From: a virus
Length of the DNA stretch: 43,338 nucleotides
Reading direction: 5' to 3' (one strand)
Virus record (IMG/VR): IMGVR_UViG_3300043540_000481
Span: 1 to 43,338 of that record
The notes below the pieces were generated by a model. The model saw only the letters and a list, made by a program, of their open reading frames with translations. It ran no database searches and was not told the origin of the DNA. Shown here in pieces: positions 31,406-39,079 of this stretch; positions within the stretch are counted from its first letter, which is position 1; the number at the start of each line of letters is the position of its first letter. Position numbers and translations under genes: made by a program.

Positions 31406-32284
31406 TCAAGCCTTTGACAAATCACGCAAAACGATACCACGGCGACGGTTGTGGATATCGTCTTCCCACGGCCGGTCCGGTAATTCGCACCACTCAACCT
31501 CTAACGAATCAAGCTTCCCAGCCAGCTCGTCAGCCAGAATATCGACGGCGGCGCGCCAAATCTCATATTCGCCGCGCGCGATCCCGGCCTCAAGCGGGTC
31601 AGGATCGAGATAGGTCTTCCGGTAAGCGCCATAGACCGGCCGTTTATTCGTGGCCGACATCCCGTCCGCCTCGATCTCGACCGTCACGCCATCGACCACC
31701 ACCCTCCGGCGGACAAACCACTTCGGCCGGCCGTTCCCGCCACAGACGAATTTCACCTCCGGTTTGTCCGCCACGCAATCAGGCACGCAAAGCACGGCAC
31801 ACCGGAAGACCAGCTCGGAGACCGGATTCCGCAAGCGCGGCTTTCCATCCGCATCCTGCACGCATAGCCGGTCGACAACCGCCGCGATCGCGGACGCCTT
31901 ATGGCCGCCCATCTCGCCCAAATCGCCGAATGGGTCCCATCCGTCTGGCAAAACAAATTCCAGCTGATCCAGCGCCGCGACAGCCTCGAATACGAGCACG
32001 GCATCAGGATGCGGCTCAGACTGCGCTAGCAAATCCGAAACAACCCCATAGCGGTTCACCCAGCTCTGCTCCAGAGAGCTGCTTGCCGTCACCACGAACC
32101 CGGCCGCCGCAGAATACCCCGCCGGACCTTTCCGTTCTGGAGGCTGCGCCTTCGGCAGTTCTTCCCGGTAGGCCCAGCGCAGCAGCGCATCGATCCCGAT
32201 CCGTTTCTTCACAGCCGGGGGCGGCACCGCCGCCGCGCCAAACCTCCGCGCCAAACCAATCACTTTCGCCCGCCGTTCCAGCAT
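31406..32284 (-). CDS. Hypothetical phage protein between origin and packaging genes
   Basis: The protein has 292 residues from MLERRAKVIGLARRFG. GGAG lies 6 nt before this ATG, so I prefer it to the upstream TTG and ATG. The middle and C-terminal parts are globular (VFEAVAALDQLEFVLPDGWDPF, WFVRRRVVVDGVTVEIEADGM, VYGAYRKTYLDPDP). No metal-binding or catalytic motif is clear. It is the first gene downstream of the iteron region, so it could be read from a promoter there. The family is not recognised. Confidence 0.7.
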   Translation of the reverse strand: MLERRAKVIGLARRFGAAAVPPPAVKKRIGIDALLRWAYREELPKAQPPERKGPAGYSAAAGFVVTASSSLEQSWVNRYGVVSDLLAQSEPHPDAVLVFEAVAALDQLEFVLPDGWDPFGDLGEMGGHKASAIAAVVDRLCVQDADGKPRLRNPVSELVFRCAVLCVPDCVADKPEVKFVCGGNGRPKWFVRRRVVVDGVTVEIEADGMSATNKRPVYGAYRKTYLDPDPLEAGIARGEYEIWRAAVDILADELAGKLDSLEVEWCELPDRPWEDDIHNRRRGIVLRDLSKA

Positions 32285-32320
32285 CTGCATCTCCGGTTGA
32301 GAAAAATACAACTAGAATTG

Positions 32321-32572
32321 TTTTGCGAGGGTTTTGCGAGGGTTTTGCGAGGGTTTGAATTTTCTAATATATTGATTTTATTAGATGTTGCGAGGGTTGC
32401 GAGGGTTGCGAGGGTTTTCCTATTAGCGTAAGAAAAAAAATTTTTTTTTCAGGATACCCCGCAACCATTATTCACACGCGTACGCGTAGGAAAACCCTCG
32501 CAACCCTCGCAAGTCAAATTATTTCAAATACTTAACCCTCGCAAAACCCTCGCAAAACCCTCGCAACCCTCG
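32321..32572. other. Probable replication origin with mirror-image iteron arms
   Basis: Left arm: three 11-bp units TTTTGCGAGGG (32321-32353), an A/T-rich spacer, then three 9-bp units TTGCGAGGG (32388-32414). Right arm, in reverse complement: two 9-bp units (32495-32512), an A/T-rich spacer, then two 11-bp units and one 9-bp unit (32536-32566), plus a partial unit. The 80-bp core holds an A8T9 tract, a perfect DnaA box TTATTCACA (32468-32476), the palindrome ACGCGTACGCGT, and near-repeated ends TTTTCCTA/TAGGAAAA. The neighbouring genes encode SF3 helicase and primase. Iterons plus A/T core plus DnaA box next to replication genes is the classical origin arrangement. Confidence 0.8.
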
Positions 32573-32911
32573 GTGTCATTTTTGCAACAGTTGATTTGAA
32601 GCATGTCAAAAACTCACAAAAACAGGCCGCAAAAAAGGGTTGCGGGAAACGCCCACAGAAAACAGAGAACAAAAATAGAACGCAAATCCCGCAAAGCTTA
32701 TGGCGGACCCCTGGCTTGAACCGCGCCCATTTCATTCACAATGTTGAATTCTTGCGGTCCGCCAGGGGTGTCGGCAATGCCGCCATTCCTTTCATCATCA
32801 TCTAGGCTGGATGCGATATCACGCGAGTTCCTTATATCAAGCACCTGGCGGCGCATCGAGACCTGCACAAAAACTTCTCGCATCAGTCATTCACCTTTTT
32901 CGCGGGTTCCC
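32573..32911. other. Intergenic region between iterons and helicase gene
   Basis: About 340 bp without a convincing gene. It contains a near-match DnaA box (TCATTCACA, 32732-32740) and an ATTCA-N6-TGAAT palindrome around 32734-32749. Inverted copies of GGCGGACC and GCCAGGGGT lie near 32702-32715 and 32756-32769. A 26-bp exact copy of a terminase-gene segment lies at 32841-32866. A 61-residue minus frame crosses it but has poor composition. Confidence 0.5.
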
Positions 32912-34690
32912 CTAATCGGGATTGCGGGGCACGTCCGGCCGCGCGGGCACATCATGCAGACGGCAATCGAGGTAGCGGCGCACACGCTCGTCCGTTCGCT
33001 TCAGCTTCGTCTTCATAACACGCCCAAAACGCGTCTCATGGATTGGCCTTCTGGCATTGGCGAGGCTCCAGGAGACATAGGCATCGTAGACAGCCCTCGC
33101 CGTCTCATGATGACCTTCCGCGGGCTCCAGGCAGTCGCGCATGAAATCCGAGACCGGATCCATCTCGCTCCGGTAATCCGCCGTCGCGGCGATCACCCCC
33201 TCCGGCGAGGGAAGGCCCGTCTCGCAAAACTTTAGCGCGCCCTCGATCAGCCAGTTCAGAATGCCGGAATATTCGCCGGCGAAATACGCGATCATCTCGT
33301 CGAATGGCCGCTGGCGTTCTGGCGGAATCTCGACAGGCCAATGCACGACGGCCATGCGGCGCCAGATGCCATTGTCGGTGCCGTCGATGCGCGGATAGCC
33401 ATTGCCGGACATATGGCACGTGAAGAAGGGCGCGAATTCGAAATAACCCTTAAAGAGCGTCCGCACCGGGATCTTCTCGCCGCCGGTGAGCTTCTTCACG
33501 AGATCCTCGTGAAGCGGCTTGTCGGCGGGAAGCTCGAGCACGCGCAGGCAGCGCACGCCATAGAGCCGCGCGAGATCGGGGGATGCGCCGCCGGCGCTGC
33601 GATTGCCTTCCCCCGTGATGGATTCCGCCGGAAGGCCCGTCGCCAGCGGACCCAGCACCCGCATCAGGGTTTCAAGGAACACGCTCTTGCCATTGGCGCC
33701 AGAGCCATAATGGAAGACCACCTTCTGCACGGTCACGCCAAGCAGCCCAAGACCAGAAAACACCTGCACGAAGGCGCGCACGGAGGCATCCGGCAGGCAT
33801 TCATCGAGGAACGCGCGCCACCTCGGACATCCGGCCTCTGGCTGATACGTCAGATCCAAAAACTTCGTCAGCATGTCCTCGCGCCGGTGACCCTCCTTCG
33901 CCTCGACATGGGCCTTCATGCGAACCGCATCGGGGTCGGGACATTCATCGTCCCGCTCACGGACGAGCCTCAGAGTATGTTCGCGGACAGCAAAGACAAA
34001 AGGATCCGGGTTGAAATCATCCGGATCGACGGCGCAATGCGGTCCGGCGCATATCAGCATCGACGAGATCCGCGCCGAATTCTTCGACGAGACGCCAAAT
34101 TTGCGCCGCGCGATCTTGCGCTTCTGCAGGGCCGCCCGCACCGCCTCACCCGCCTCGACGGTCACGCGCAGGCGCCGCGCCTTTGCCTTCTGCTCATCGG
34201 TCCATTCCGGCATCGATTTTTCGAGAGCGGAGAGCTCGTCAGACGCGCTATAGGCCTCCTCGCAAATCTGCTTCTCGCGAGGCGTCATGGTCAGAAAATC
34301 AGCCTCTAACCCGATCCGATCGCCGACCTTTTGCGCCACGGCATGGGCGTAGAGATTGCCATTGTCCGTGTCCCAATATTTCCCGCGCCACGCGACATAT
34401 GAGGGGGTCTTCGCGCCAGCCTCTTTCAGCACGCGCAGATCATCGCCGAAATGTGCAAGCAGCCGCTTGCCGTTATCCGTGTCGGAATGATCGAGCCCGG
34501 CGCAGAACTGGATGACACGGGGCGGGATATTCCCGTCATCGCCGCCAGACGGGCCGGACTCGTTGGCGTCCTCATCGATCCCATCGTGAGGGATGTGCCC
34601 GCGGGCCGCCGCGGAGTCATTCCGCATTCCGGCATTCGCCGGAAATTGAAGAACCTGAGCCTGCTCAATCGATTCGACGATTTGGCTCAT
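32912..34690 (-). CDS. SF3 helicase / phage primase-helicase, D5-P4 family
   Basis: The protein has 592 residues. The N-terminal about 280 residues include DTDNGKRLLAHFGDDLRV and a D5_N-like region (LTYQPEAGCPRWRAFLDECLPD). The superfamily 3 helicase core has Walker A GSGANGKSVF near residue 330 and the following LELPADKPLHEDLVKKLTGGEKIPVR and FFTCHMSGNGYPRIDGTDNGIWRR, typical of P4 alpha/D5-type enzymes. It unwinds the origin during replication initiation. The start overlaps the primase stop (ATGA). The adjacent iteron region is its likely target. Confidence 0.92.
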   Translation of the reverse strand: MSQIVESIEQAQVLQFPANAGMRNDSAAARGHIPHDGIDEDANESGPSGGDDGNIPPRVIQFCAGLDHSDTDNGKRLLAHFGDDLRVLKEAGAKTPSYVAWRGKYWDTDNGNLYAHAVAQKVGDRIGLEADFLTMTPREKQICEEAYSASDELSALEKSMPEWTDEQKAKARRLRVTVEAGEAVRAALQKRKIARRKFGVSSKNSARISSMLICAGPHCAVDPDDFNPDPFVFAVREHTLRLVRERDDECPDPDAVRMKAHVEAKEGHRREDMLTKFLDLTYQPEAGCPRWRAFLDECLPDASVRAFVQVFSGLGLLGVTVQKVVFHYGSGANGKSVFLETLMRVLGPLATGLPAESITGEGNRSAGGASPDLARLYGVRCLRVLELPADKPLHEDLVKKLTGGEKIPVRTLFKGYFEFAPFFTCHMSGNGYPRIDGTDNGIWRRMAVVHWPVEIPPERQRPFDEMIAYFAGEYSGILNWLIEGALKFCETGLPSPEGVIAATADYRSEMDPVSDFMRDCLEPAEGHHETARAVYDAYVSWSLANARRPIHETRFGRVMKTKLKRTDERVRRYLDCRLHDVPARPDVPRNPD

Positions 34691-35952
34691 GCAGCCTCGA
34701 TCTTTTGCGCGCGGCGGTCATCGTTATAGTCATGGCCGCGCGACGGAGAACAGAGCTTGACCGTCAGCCACGGATAGGCATATGCGAACCGCCTCGCCGC
34801 CCGCTCCATCGCCATCCGCGTGAAGAACGGTTCTGAATCGCCATCGCCGAGAAGAAAGAGCTCGCGCACGCTGTCCGGCACCCGAATGACCGGGAAAGAC
34901 GAATCATCAAGCGGCTCGCCGTCCGGCACGAAGACCGGCCGCTGAACGCCATTCTTCCCTGGCCGCTTTTCAGTGGGGTGCCTCACGCGCCCCGCCGCCT
35001 TTCCCGCGAGATTCCCGAGGCTCAGCGCCGAGCGGAACTCCGCGCCATCGAGCAGCGCATGCCGCGCTTCCAAAAGCTCGCAATAGACCGAAAGCACCGT
35101 CTCGATGCCCTCGCCGAGGAAGAGCCGCGACGGTTCGCCTCCACGGGCCAAAAACACCGTGCCGCCCTTGACCGAACCCCGCACCTTCCTGGCGGGGAAA
35201 ACCTCGCCGGATCCGGGATGGATAATCCGCGCCTTGCCGTCCGGCTGACACAGGTCGATCCATGTCTGGTGCACGCCAGCGAAGCGCCCGTCTGGCCCCT
35301 CGATGGCGGCGAGCATCGCCGGACCTCGATGAATGATCTTGCCGCCCTGAAACTTCGGCCTGTCGAAATAGGCAAGATCCCCATGGCACCGCAGCCTGGC
35401 ATTGACTGGCGCGGCGATCGCGCGGCGATGCAAATATTCCTTTGCCGTCTCCCACGCCGCGGCTGTTGCGCCCTGCCAAATCCGCCATGCGCGCTTGCGC
35501 TCTTCCTCCCGGTAATAGGCTTCCTCTTTCGCCTTAGCCGCCAGCCGCGCTTCACCACCCGCATGCGCGGCCGCCGCGCGTTCCCCGATGGGCCGCCGCT
35601 CGGCTGGTGAAATCCGCGAGCCGCGATCCGGCGGCGGCCTGCCAGTGACAATCTCGACCGCCTTCAGGAAATCGGCGCCATCGATGTGCCGGACAAGCTC
35701 GATCGCATCGCCGCCTGTTCCCGACGCCCGGCAGTTCCAGACGTTCTTGCGCACATTGACGGCAAAGCGGTCACGTCCGCCGCAGCCAGGGCATGGGACG
35801 CCATTATCGCCGTGCATCGCGCGCGACCAGAGCCCCCGCCGCGCGAGCTCGTCCTGCACGCGCACGCGCCTGGCGTCCTCGATCCAGGCCTGAAACGCGG
35901 GGCCGCTCATGCGATACGCCTCCGGCACCGGACGCCATTCAGCCGTTTTCAT
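34687..35952 (-). CDS. Toprim DNA primase with CHC2-like zinc region
   Basis: The protein has 421 residues from MKTAEWRPVPEAYRM. The start overlaps the dCTP deaminase stop by 14 bp; a longer frame upstream is not needed. Zinc region: Cys54, Cys57 and Cys74 (VPCPGCGGRDRF..VWNCRASGTGGDAI), but the fourth ligand expected at residue 77 is Ser. The Toprim part has LGEGIETVLSVY, LLGDGDSEP and HDYNDD. It synthesises primers for phage replication together with the SF3 helicase encoded next. Long extra segments such as RPGKNGVQRPVFVPDGEP separate the Toprim motifs. Confidence 0.88.
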   Translation of the reverse strand: MKTAEWRPVPEAYRMSGPAFQAWIEDARRVRVQDELARRGLWSRAMHGDNGVPCPGCGGRDRFAVNVRKNVWNCRASGTGGDAIELVRHIDGADFLKAVEIVTGRPPPDRGSRISPAERRPIGERAAAAHAGGEARLAAKAKEEAYYREEERKRAWRIWQGATAAAWETAKEYLHRRAIAAPVNARLRCHGDLAYFDRPKFQGGKIIHRGPAMLAAIEGPDGRFAGVHQTWIDLCQPDGKARIIHPGSGEVFPARKVRGSVKGGTVFLARGGEPSRLFLGEGIETVLSVYCELLEARHALLDGAEFRSALSLGNLAGKAAGRVRHPTEKRPGKNGVQRPVFVPDGEPLDDSSFPVIRVPDSVRELFLLGDGDSEPFFTRMAMERAARRFAYAYPWLTVKLCSPSRGHDYNDDRRAQKIEAA

Positions 35953-36412
35953 AAATAGCTCCAACCGGCCAATCAGGTTGGTTCTGGTATTTACCATCCC
36001 CGTAGGGCGCCTCCGTGGGCTCATCGAGGAACTCGAACTTGATCTGGCAGACTGGCGCCCCCGCCTCATAGATCACGGTATCGCGCCCGAGATTGACCAA
36101 TTCGACGGTAAGGTAACCTTCCCACCCCGGATCTAGATGCGTGTTGAACGCCGAGACGAACACCCGCGGGTAGCTCGACTTGTCGAGCACCGAGCCGCAC
36201 AGGTTCGCGGGAAGGCAAAACCGTTCGATCGTCGAAGCCAGCGCCGCGTCACCAGGCCCAAGCCGCAGCCTCCGCGCGATCCGTACGTCATAGCTGCACG
36301 CCGAAAGCCCATAGGACTTTCCATCAAACACCCCGAGATCGCTAAATGGAGCGATCAGCGGCGGCGTCCTGAAGCACAACCGGCGAATCGTCTGCGCGGA
36401 AAGAACGCTCAT
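35939..36412 (-). CDS. dcd: dCTP deaminase / dUTPase family
   Basis: The protein has 157 residues from MSVLSAQTIRRLC; its ATG overlaps the previous stop. Key motifs are GSVLDKSSYPR (the family's RSS-like motif, here KSS), THLDPGWEGYLTVELVN and the C-terminal YGDGKYQNQ that closes over the nucleotide. The enzyme makes dUMP precursors from dCTP or dUTP, shaping the nucleotide pool for replication. It is shorter than E. coli Dcd (193 residues). Whether it deaminates, hydrolyses or does both cannot be read from the sequence. Confidence 0.88.
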   Translation of the reverse strand: MSVLSAQTIRRLCFRTPPLIAPFSDLGVFDGKSYGLSACSYDVRIARRLRLGPGDAALASTIERFCLPANLCGSVLDKSSYPRVFVSAFNTHLDPGWEGYLTVELVNLGRDTVIYEAGAPVCQIKFEFLDEPTEAPYGDGKYQNQPDWPVGAIYENG

Positions 36413-36705
36413 CAAACGGACTCCTGGATCTTGGCGCAGATGCGCGTGAAAACATCTATCGAGGTTGGCTTGCATGGCTTGAACCGCCGCGCGGCGAAGG
36501 TCCATTCGCGCCCGCTCAGGGGATTCCGGGGCAGAACGATCTCTTCCAGTCTAAGGCCAATTTCACAGATGGAATAATCGACGATATCGCGGACCGTGTA
36601 GACATGGCCTTCGCACAGCCGGTCGAGGAATTGATTATTGCATTCCGGAATCGGCTTGCCGTTGATGCAGACGACATTCTGGCCGGGATGGAAGAGCGTG
36701 CTCAC
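36412..36705 (-). CDS. Small phage protein of unknown function; GTG start
   Basis: The protein has 97 residues. It starts at GTG sharing one base with the TAG of the methyltransferase gene and ends overlapping the next ATG. The pattern FHPGQNVVCINGKPIPE, GHVYTVRDIVDYS, LRLEEIVLP and EWTFAARRFKP is that of a widespread small phage protein resembling an SH3-like barrel. I know no function. Its tight place inside the replication operon suggests it acts with DNA metabolism. Confidence 0.75.
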   Translation of the reverse strand: MSTLFHPGQNVVCINGKPIPECNNQFLDRLCEGHVYTVRDIVDYSICEIGLRLEEIVLPRNPLSGREWTFAARRFKPCKPTSIDVFTRICAKIQESV

Positions 36706-37343
36706 TACGCGGCCTCCGGATTTGTTACATCAAACTTCCCGGCCTCATTGCCAAAAGCATCCCACCCGGCACGCGTCTCGCGCGAGAAGAGCTCGGCATA
36801 GGGCCCCTCGCAGTAGCGCTCGACGCGCGCATACATCTCATCGGGCTTTCGCGAATGCTCGCGCACAGGCTCCATGATGATCTCGCGCACGTCCTTCGCC
36901 GCGCGCCTGCAGTTGCCGCGACGGCCGAGCAGGACGAATTCCGCGTTCTTGCGCGTCGTCAGCCCGAGCCCGACATGCAGATCGCTTTCATCGATGCCAC
37001 CGATGAGCCTGAACTGATCCACCGCAAAAGACCGCCGCAGCTTCACCCATGTGAAAGCCACGGAGGAATATTTGAAGCCCCACGCCTCCATCACAGCAAA
37101 GGCATCGCGAAGACATGGCCCTGTCGCCCACAAAAAAAGATGGCTGCCGCCAGGATGCGCCAGCTCACGCACCGGGAGCGCCGCGATCGCATCAAGGCTC
37201 ATCACTTCATAATGTTTTCCGGCGTCGCGGCGGCTGCTCCAGTTCTCCACTTGCAGCGCCGTGTAGGATTTGAAATGCCACGGCGGATCCGCGCAGATCG
37301 CGCGGTACGCATGCGGCTTAAGACCTCCGAATGGCCAGGTCAT
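36705..37343 (-). CDS. MT-A70-type adenine-N6 DNA methyltransferase
   Basis: The protein has 212 residues from MTWPFGGLKPHAYRAICADPPW. DPPW at residues 19-22 is the catalytic motif of the MT-A70/beta-class amino-methyltransferases. GGSHLFLWATGPCLRDAFAVMEAWGF and KNAEFVLLGRRG..., followed by REHSRKPDEMY, are the other family blocks. No restriction endonuclease is nearby, so it is an orphan enzyme. Its start overlaps the stop of a GcrA-like gene (ATGA). GcrA proteins act with adenine methylation in Alphaproteobacteria, so a functional pair is likely. The target sequence is unknown. Confidence 0.92.
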   Translation of the reverse strand: MTWPFGGLKPHAYRAICADPPWHFKSYTALQVENWSSRRDAGKHYEVMSLDAIAALPVRELAHPGGSHLFLWATGPCLRDAFAVMEAWGFKYSSVAFTWVKLRRSFAVDQFRLIGGIDESDLHVGLGLTTRKNAEFVLLGRRGNCRRAAKDVREIIMEPVREHSRKPDEMYARVERYCEGPYAELFSRETRAGWDAFGNEAGKFDVTNPEAA

Positions 37344-38083
37344 CCCGCGCGCTCCATTTCCCGCTTGAGCGCACGAATGTGCGATGCCGCTTTGAACTCT
37401 CCAAATTCCTTCGCCGTATCGATAAATTCGCTCATGAGATCCGCGTTCCGGCCGCCGCCCGAAAAGACCGTCTTGTAATACGCAGCCTTCCAGTGGCAGG
37501 CACAATAAGGCTTCTTATCGAGCGCCGGGGCGGCACAAAACCTCATCTCCTCGCCATCGCCTTTGGGATAGCGGCACTGTCCGGAAGAAAGCAGCGCGAA
37601 GGGCAGCCACAAGGCCCCGTCCGCGTTGATCATGCGCTCCTTCACAGGCTGGCGCGCCAAGGATCCTTCCGGTTTCCGGAGACTCGAAAGCCGCGAGAGG
37701 AACGAAGCCCCCCTGGCGCGCCTCACCGCCTTCCATTCGAGCCCCAACTCCCGCGCCCGGTTCAGGGCCGCCGGCGCCGTGATGCCCCCGCCAATCCGTT
37801 CCGCCGCCTCGCGCGAGTTGAACCCAGCCTCGATGCAATAAGCAAGCAGCGCGTCGCGCTCTTGCGTCCAGACCTTGCCGCGGCATGTGCGGCCGTCTTT
37901 TTTGTACGGCCCTCTCGCGCCGCCATTCTTCCAGGAAATTTCAAGCCGCGCCGCCCGGCCGATCACTGCCGCCCGCGTCTTTCTCGAAAACTCCCGCGCG
38001 GCCTGCTCGCAGGTCATTCCAGCCGCCGCGCACCGCCGCAGGAGCGAGTCTTCTTCCTCTGTCCAGGCGCGGCTCAGGGGCAT
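37340..38083 (-). CDS. GcrA-like transcription regulator with duplicated DNA-binding domain
   Basis: The protein has 247 residues. Residues 5-49 (WTEEEDSLLRRCAAAGMTCE..TRAAVIGRAARL) are the GcrA helix-turn-helix. Residues 70-115 (VWTQERDALLAYCIEAGFNS..APAALNRARELGL) are a second, diverged copy. The C-terminus has the GcrA Cys/His cluster: Cys170 (GQCRYPKGD), Cys183 (FCAAP) and Cys194/Cys196/His197 (PYCACHWKAAY). GcrA is a sigma70-associated activator that responds to adenine methylation. Host GcrA has one N-terminal domain and is about 170 residues, so this is an enlarged phage version. It overlaps the TSCPD-like gene upstream and the methyltransferase gene downstream. Confidence 0.88.
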   Translation of the reverse strand: MPLSRAWTEEEDSLLRRCAAAGMTCEQAAREFSRKTRAAVIGRAARLEISWKNGGARGPYKKDGRTCRGKVWTQERDALLAYCIEAGFNSREAAERIGGGITAPAALNRARELGLEWKAVRRARGASFLSRLSSLRKPEGSLARQPVKERMINADGALWLPFALLSSGQCRYPKGDGEEMRFCAAPALDKKPYCACHWKAAYYKTVFSGGGRNADLMSEFIDTAKEFGEFKAASHIRALKREMERAG

Positions 38084-38451
38084 GGCAACAACTCCCCCAT
38101 GTCCGGCCCTGGCGCGATTGGGTCAGGCCGCGCAACAGCGGCCGCGCCGCCCTCATCCCCCAGCAGATCGAGCACATCGCCGATGAGGCTGGCCGGCCGG
38201 TTATCGGAGAGCCGCGCCACCGCATGGCGCAAGGTCTCCACGGGCACGCCATATTGGAGCGCGATCGAGATGATGACGGCGGCATCGCGCAGAACGCATT
38301 GCTCGCCATTCTCGGCATGGTCCGAGGAAACGAAAATCTCGGCGGCACGGCCATCCCCGAAGCGCCCGATCGAGACCGCATAGCCGCGGCTTCCACGATT
38401 GAGGCGCAGCGTCTCGCATTCCCGCCGGTTTGGAAGAACATTCCGGCTCAT
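38074..38451 (-). CDS. Stand-alone TSCPD-like domain protein
   Basis: The protein has 125 residues. GYAVSIGRFGDGRAAEIFVSSD, then CVLRDAAVIISIALQYGVPVETL and RLSDNRPASLIGDVLDLL, follow the pattern of the TSCPD domain found at the C-terminus of B12-dependent ribonucleotide reductases. Here it stands alone with no reductase in the window. It overlaps both neighbours (ATGA before, 10 bp after). It may modulate the host reductase or bind nucleic acid or metal; this is inference. Confidence 0.75.
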   Translation of the reverse strand: MSRNVLPNRRECETLRLNRGSRGYAVSIGRFGDGRAAEIFVSSDHAENGEQCVLRDAAVIISIALQYGVPVETLRHAVARLSDNRPASLIGDVLDLLGDEGGAAAVARPDPIAPGPDMGELLPCP

Positions 38452-38876
38452 GCCGCCGCCTCGCAGCCTTCGCGTTTTTCTTGTTTCGCTTCGCGCGCCC
38501 GCACGGGGGCGCCGTCAACGCACAGCCGCCAGCCGCCGCCATAACGGATATTTTCAATCCGCAGACCGAGCGGATTGAGCTTTTGGCGCAGCCGCGTGAA
38601 ATAGACGGAAAGCGCGCGTAGCACATAATCAGGCCCTCCGTCTTCACGATCGCCCCAGAGCTGCTCAATGAGCTGCTCCGCCAGAACAGGGCGATCCGCC
38701 GCCGCCAGCAGAAAGACAATCCGGAATTCGGTGCGGGAAAACCAGCGGACCGTCACGCCGCCATCGATGAAGCGCAGCGCCGCGCGCTCCGGCAAGCTGA
38801 TGATCACGTCCTCCGGACGCACATATACCATCTCGCACGCGCGCCGGGCTCCAAATGTCCCGCAGATCACTGTCAT
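38448..38876 (-). CDS. Single-domain OmpR/PhoB-type winged-helix protein
   Basis: The protein has 142 residues. Residues 40-118 (VRWFSRTEFRIVFLLAAADRPVLAEQLIEQLWGD, ALSVYFTRLRQKLNPLGLRIENIRYGGGWRL) are a complete response-regulator C-terminal DNA-binding domain. There is no receiver domain, so activity is not set by phosphorylation. The short basic tail is Arg/Lys/Glu-rich. Start and stop overlap the neighbours (ATGA). It is a likely regulator of the phage operon. The same architecture is often seen in alphaproteobacterial phages. Confidence 0.85.
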   Translation of the reverse strand: MTVICGTFGARRACEMVYVRPEDVIISLPERAALRFIDGGVTVRWFSRTEFRIVFLLAAADRPVLAEQLIEQLWGDREDGGPDYVLRALSVYFTRLRQKLNPLGLRIENIRYGGGWRLCVDGAPVRAREAKQEKREGCEAAA

Positions 38877-39079
38877 TTCGCGCTCCCGTAGAGATCCGCG
38901 AGCCTGCGCGCCAGCGCGTCCGCCGCGCGCTGGCTCCTCACCGCGAGCCTCGTATGCCGCTGTGCCCGCTCGACATGCGTGAGGGCCGCATATTCAGCCC
39001 TCCCGCGCCGCCAGTCGAGATAGAACGTCCTGCAATTGCGTATGAATGCTTTCAAGTTCGCGGACCAGCGGATCATCAT
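38873..39079 (-). CDS. Small basic protein of unknown function
   Basis: The protein has 68 residues: MMIRWSANLKAFIRNCRTFYLDWRRGRAEY with a basic Ala/Arg-rich helical tail (RSQRAADALARRLADLYG). It overlaps the end of the previous gene by 86 bp in another frame; no shorter ATG start is available. AAGG lies about 4 nt upstream. The stop overlaps the next start, supporting translation. Not recognised. Confidence 0.55.
   Translation of the reverse strand: MMIRWSANLKAFIRNCRTFYLDWRRGRAEYAALTHVERAQRHTRLAVRSQRAADALARRLADLYGSAK

Noticed and set aside
32321-32572. CRISPR array
   Set aside because: The repeats are 9-11 bp, contiguous without unique spacers of constant length, and arranged as mirror-image arms. 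That fits iterons, not CRISPR.
32700-32770. Possible tRNA-like fold
   Set aside because: Inverted repeats exist, but there is no T-loop (GTTCRA) or anticodon arm of the right size.
32698-32883. 61-codon minus frame next to the origin with VSMRRQV
   Set aside because: The terminase-like residues come from the 26-bp copied segment only. The rest is not terminase-like, has no ribosome site and poor composition.
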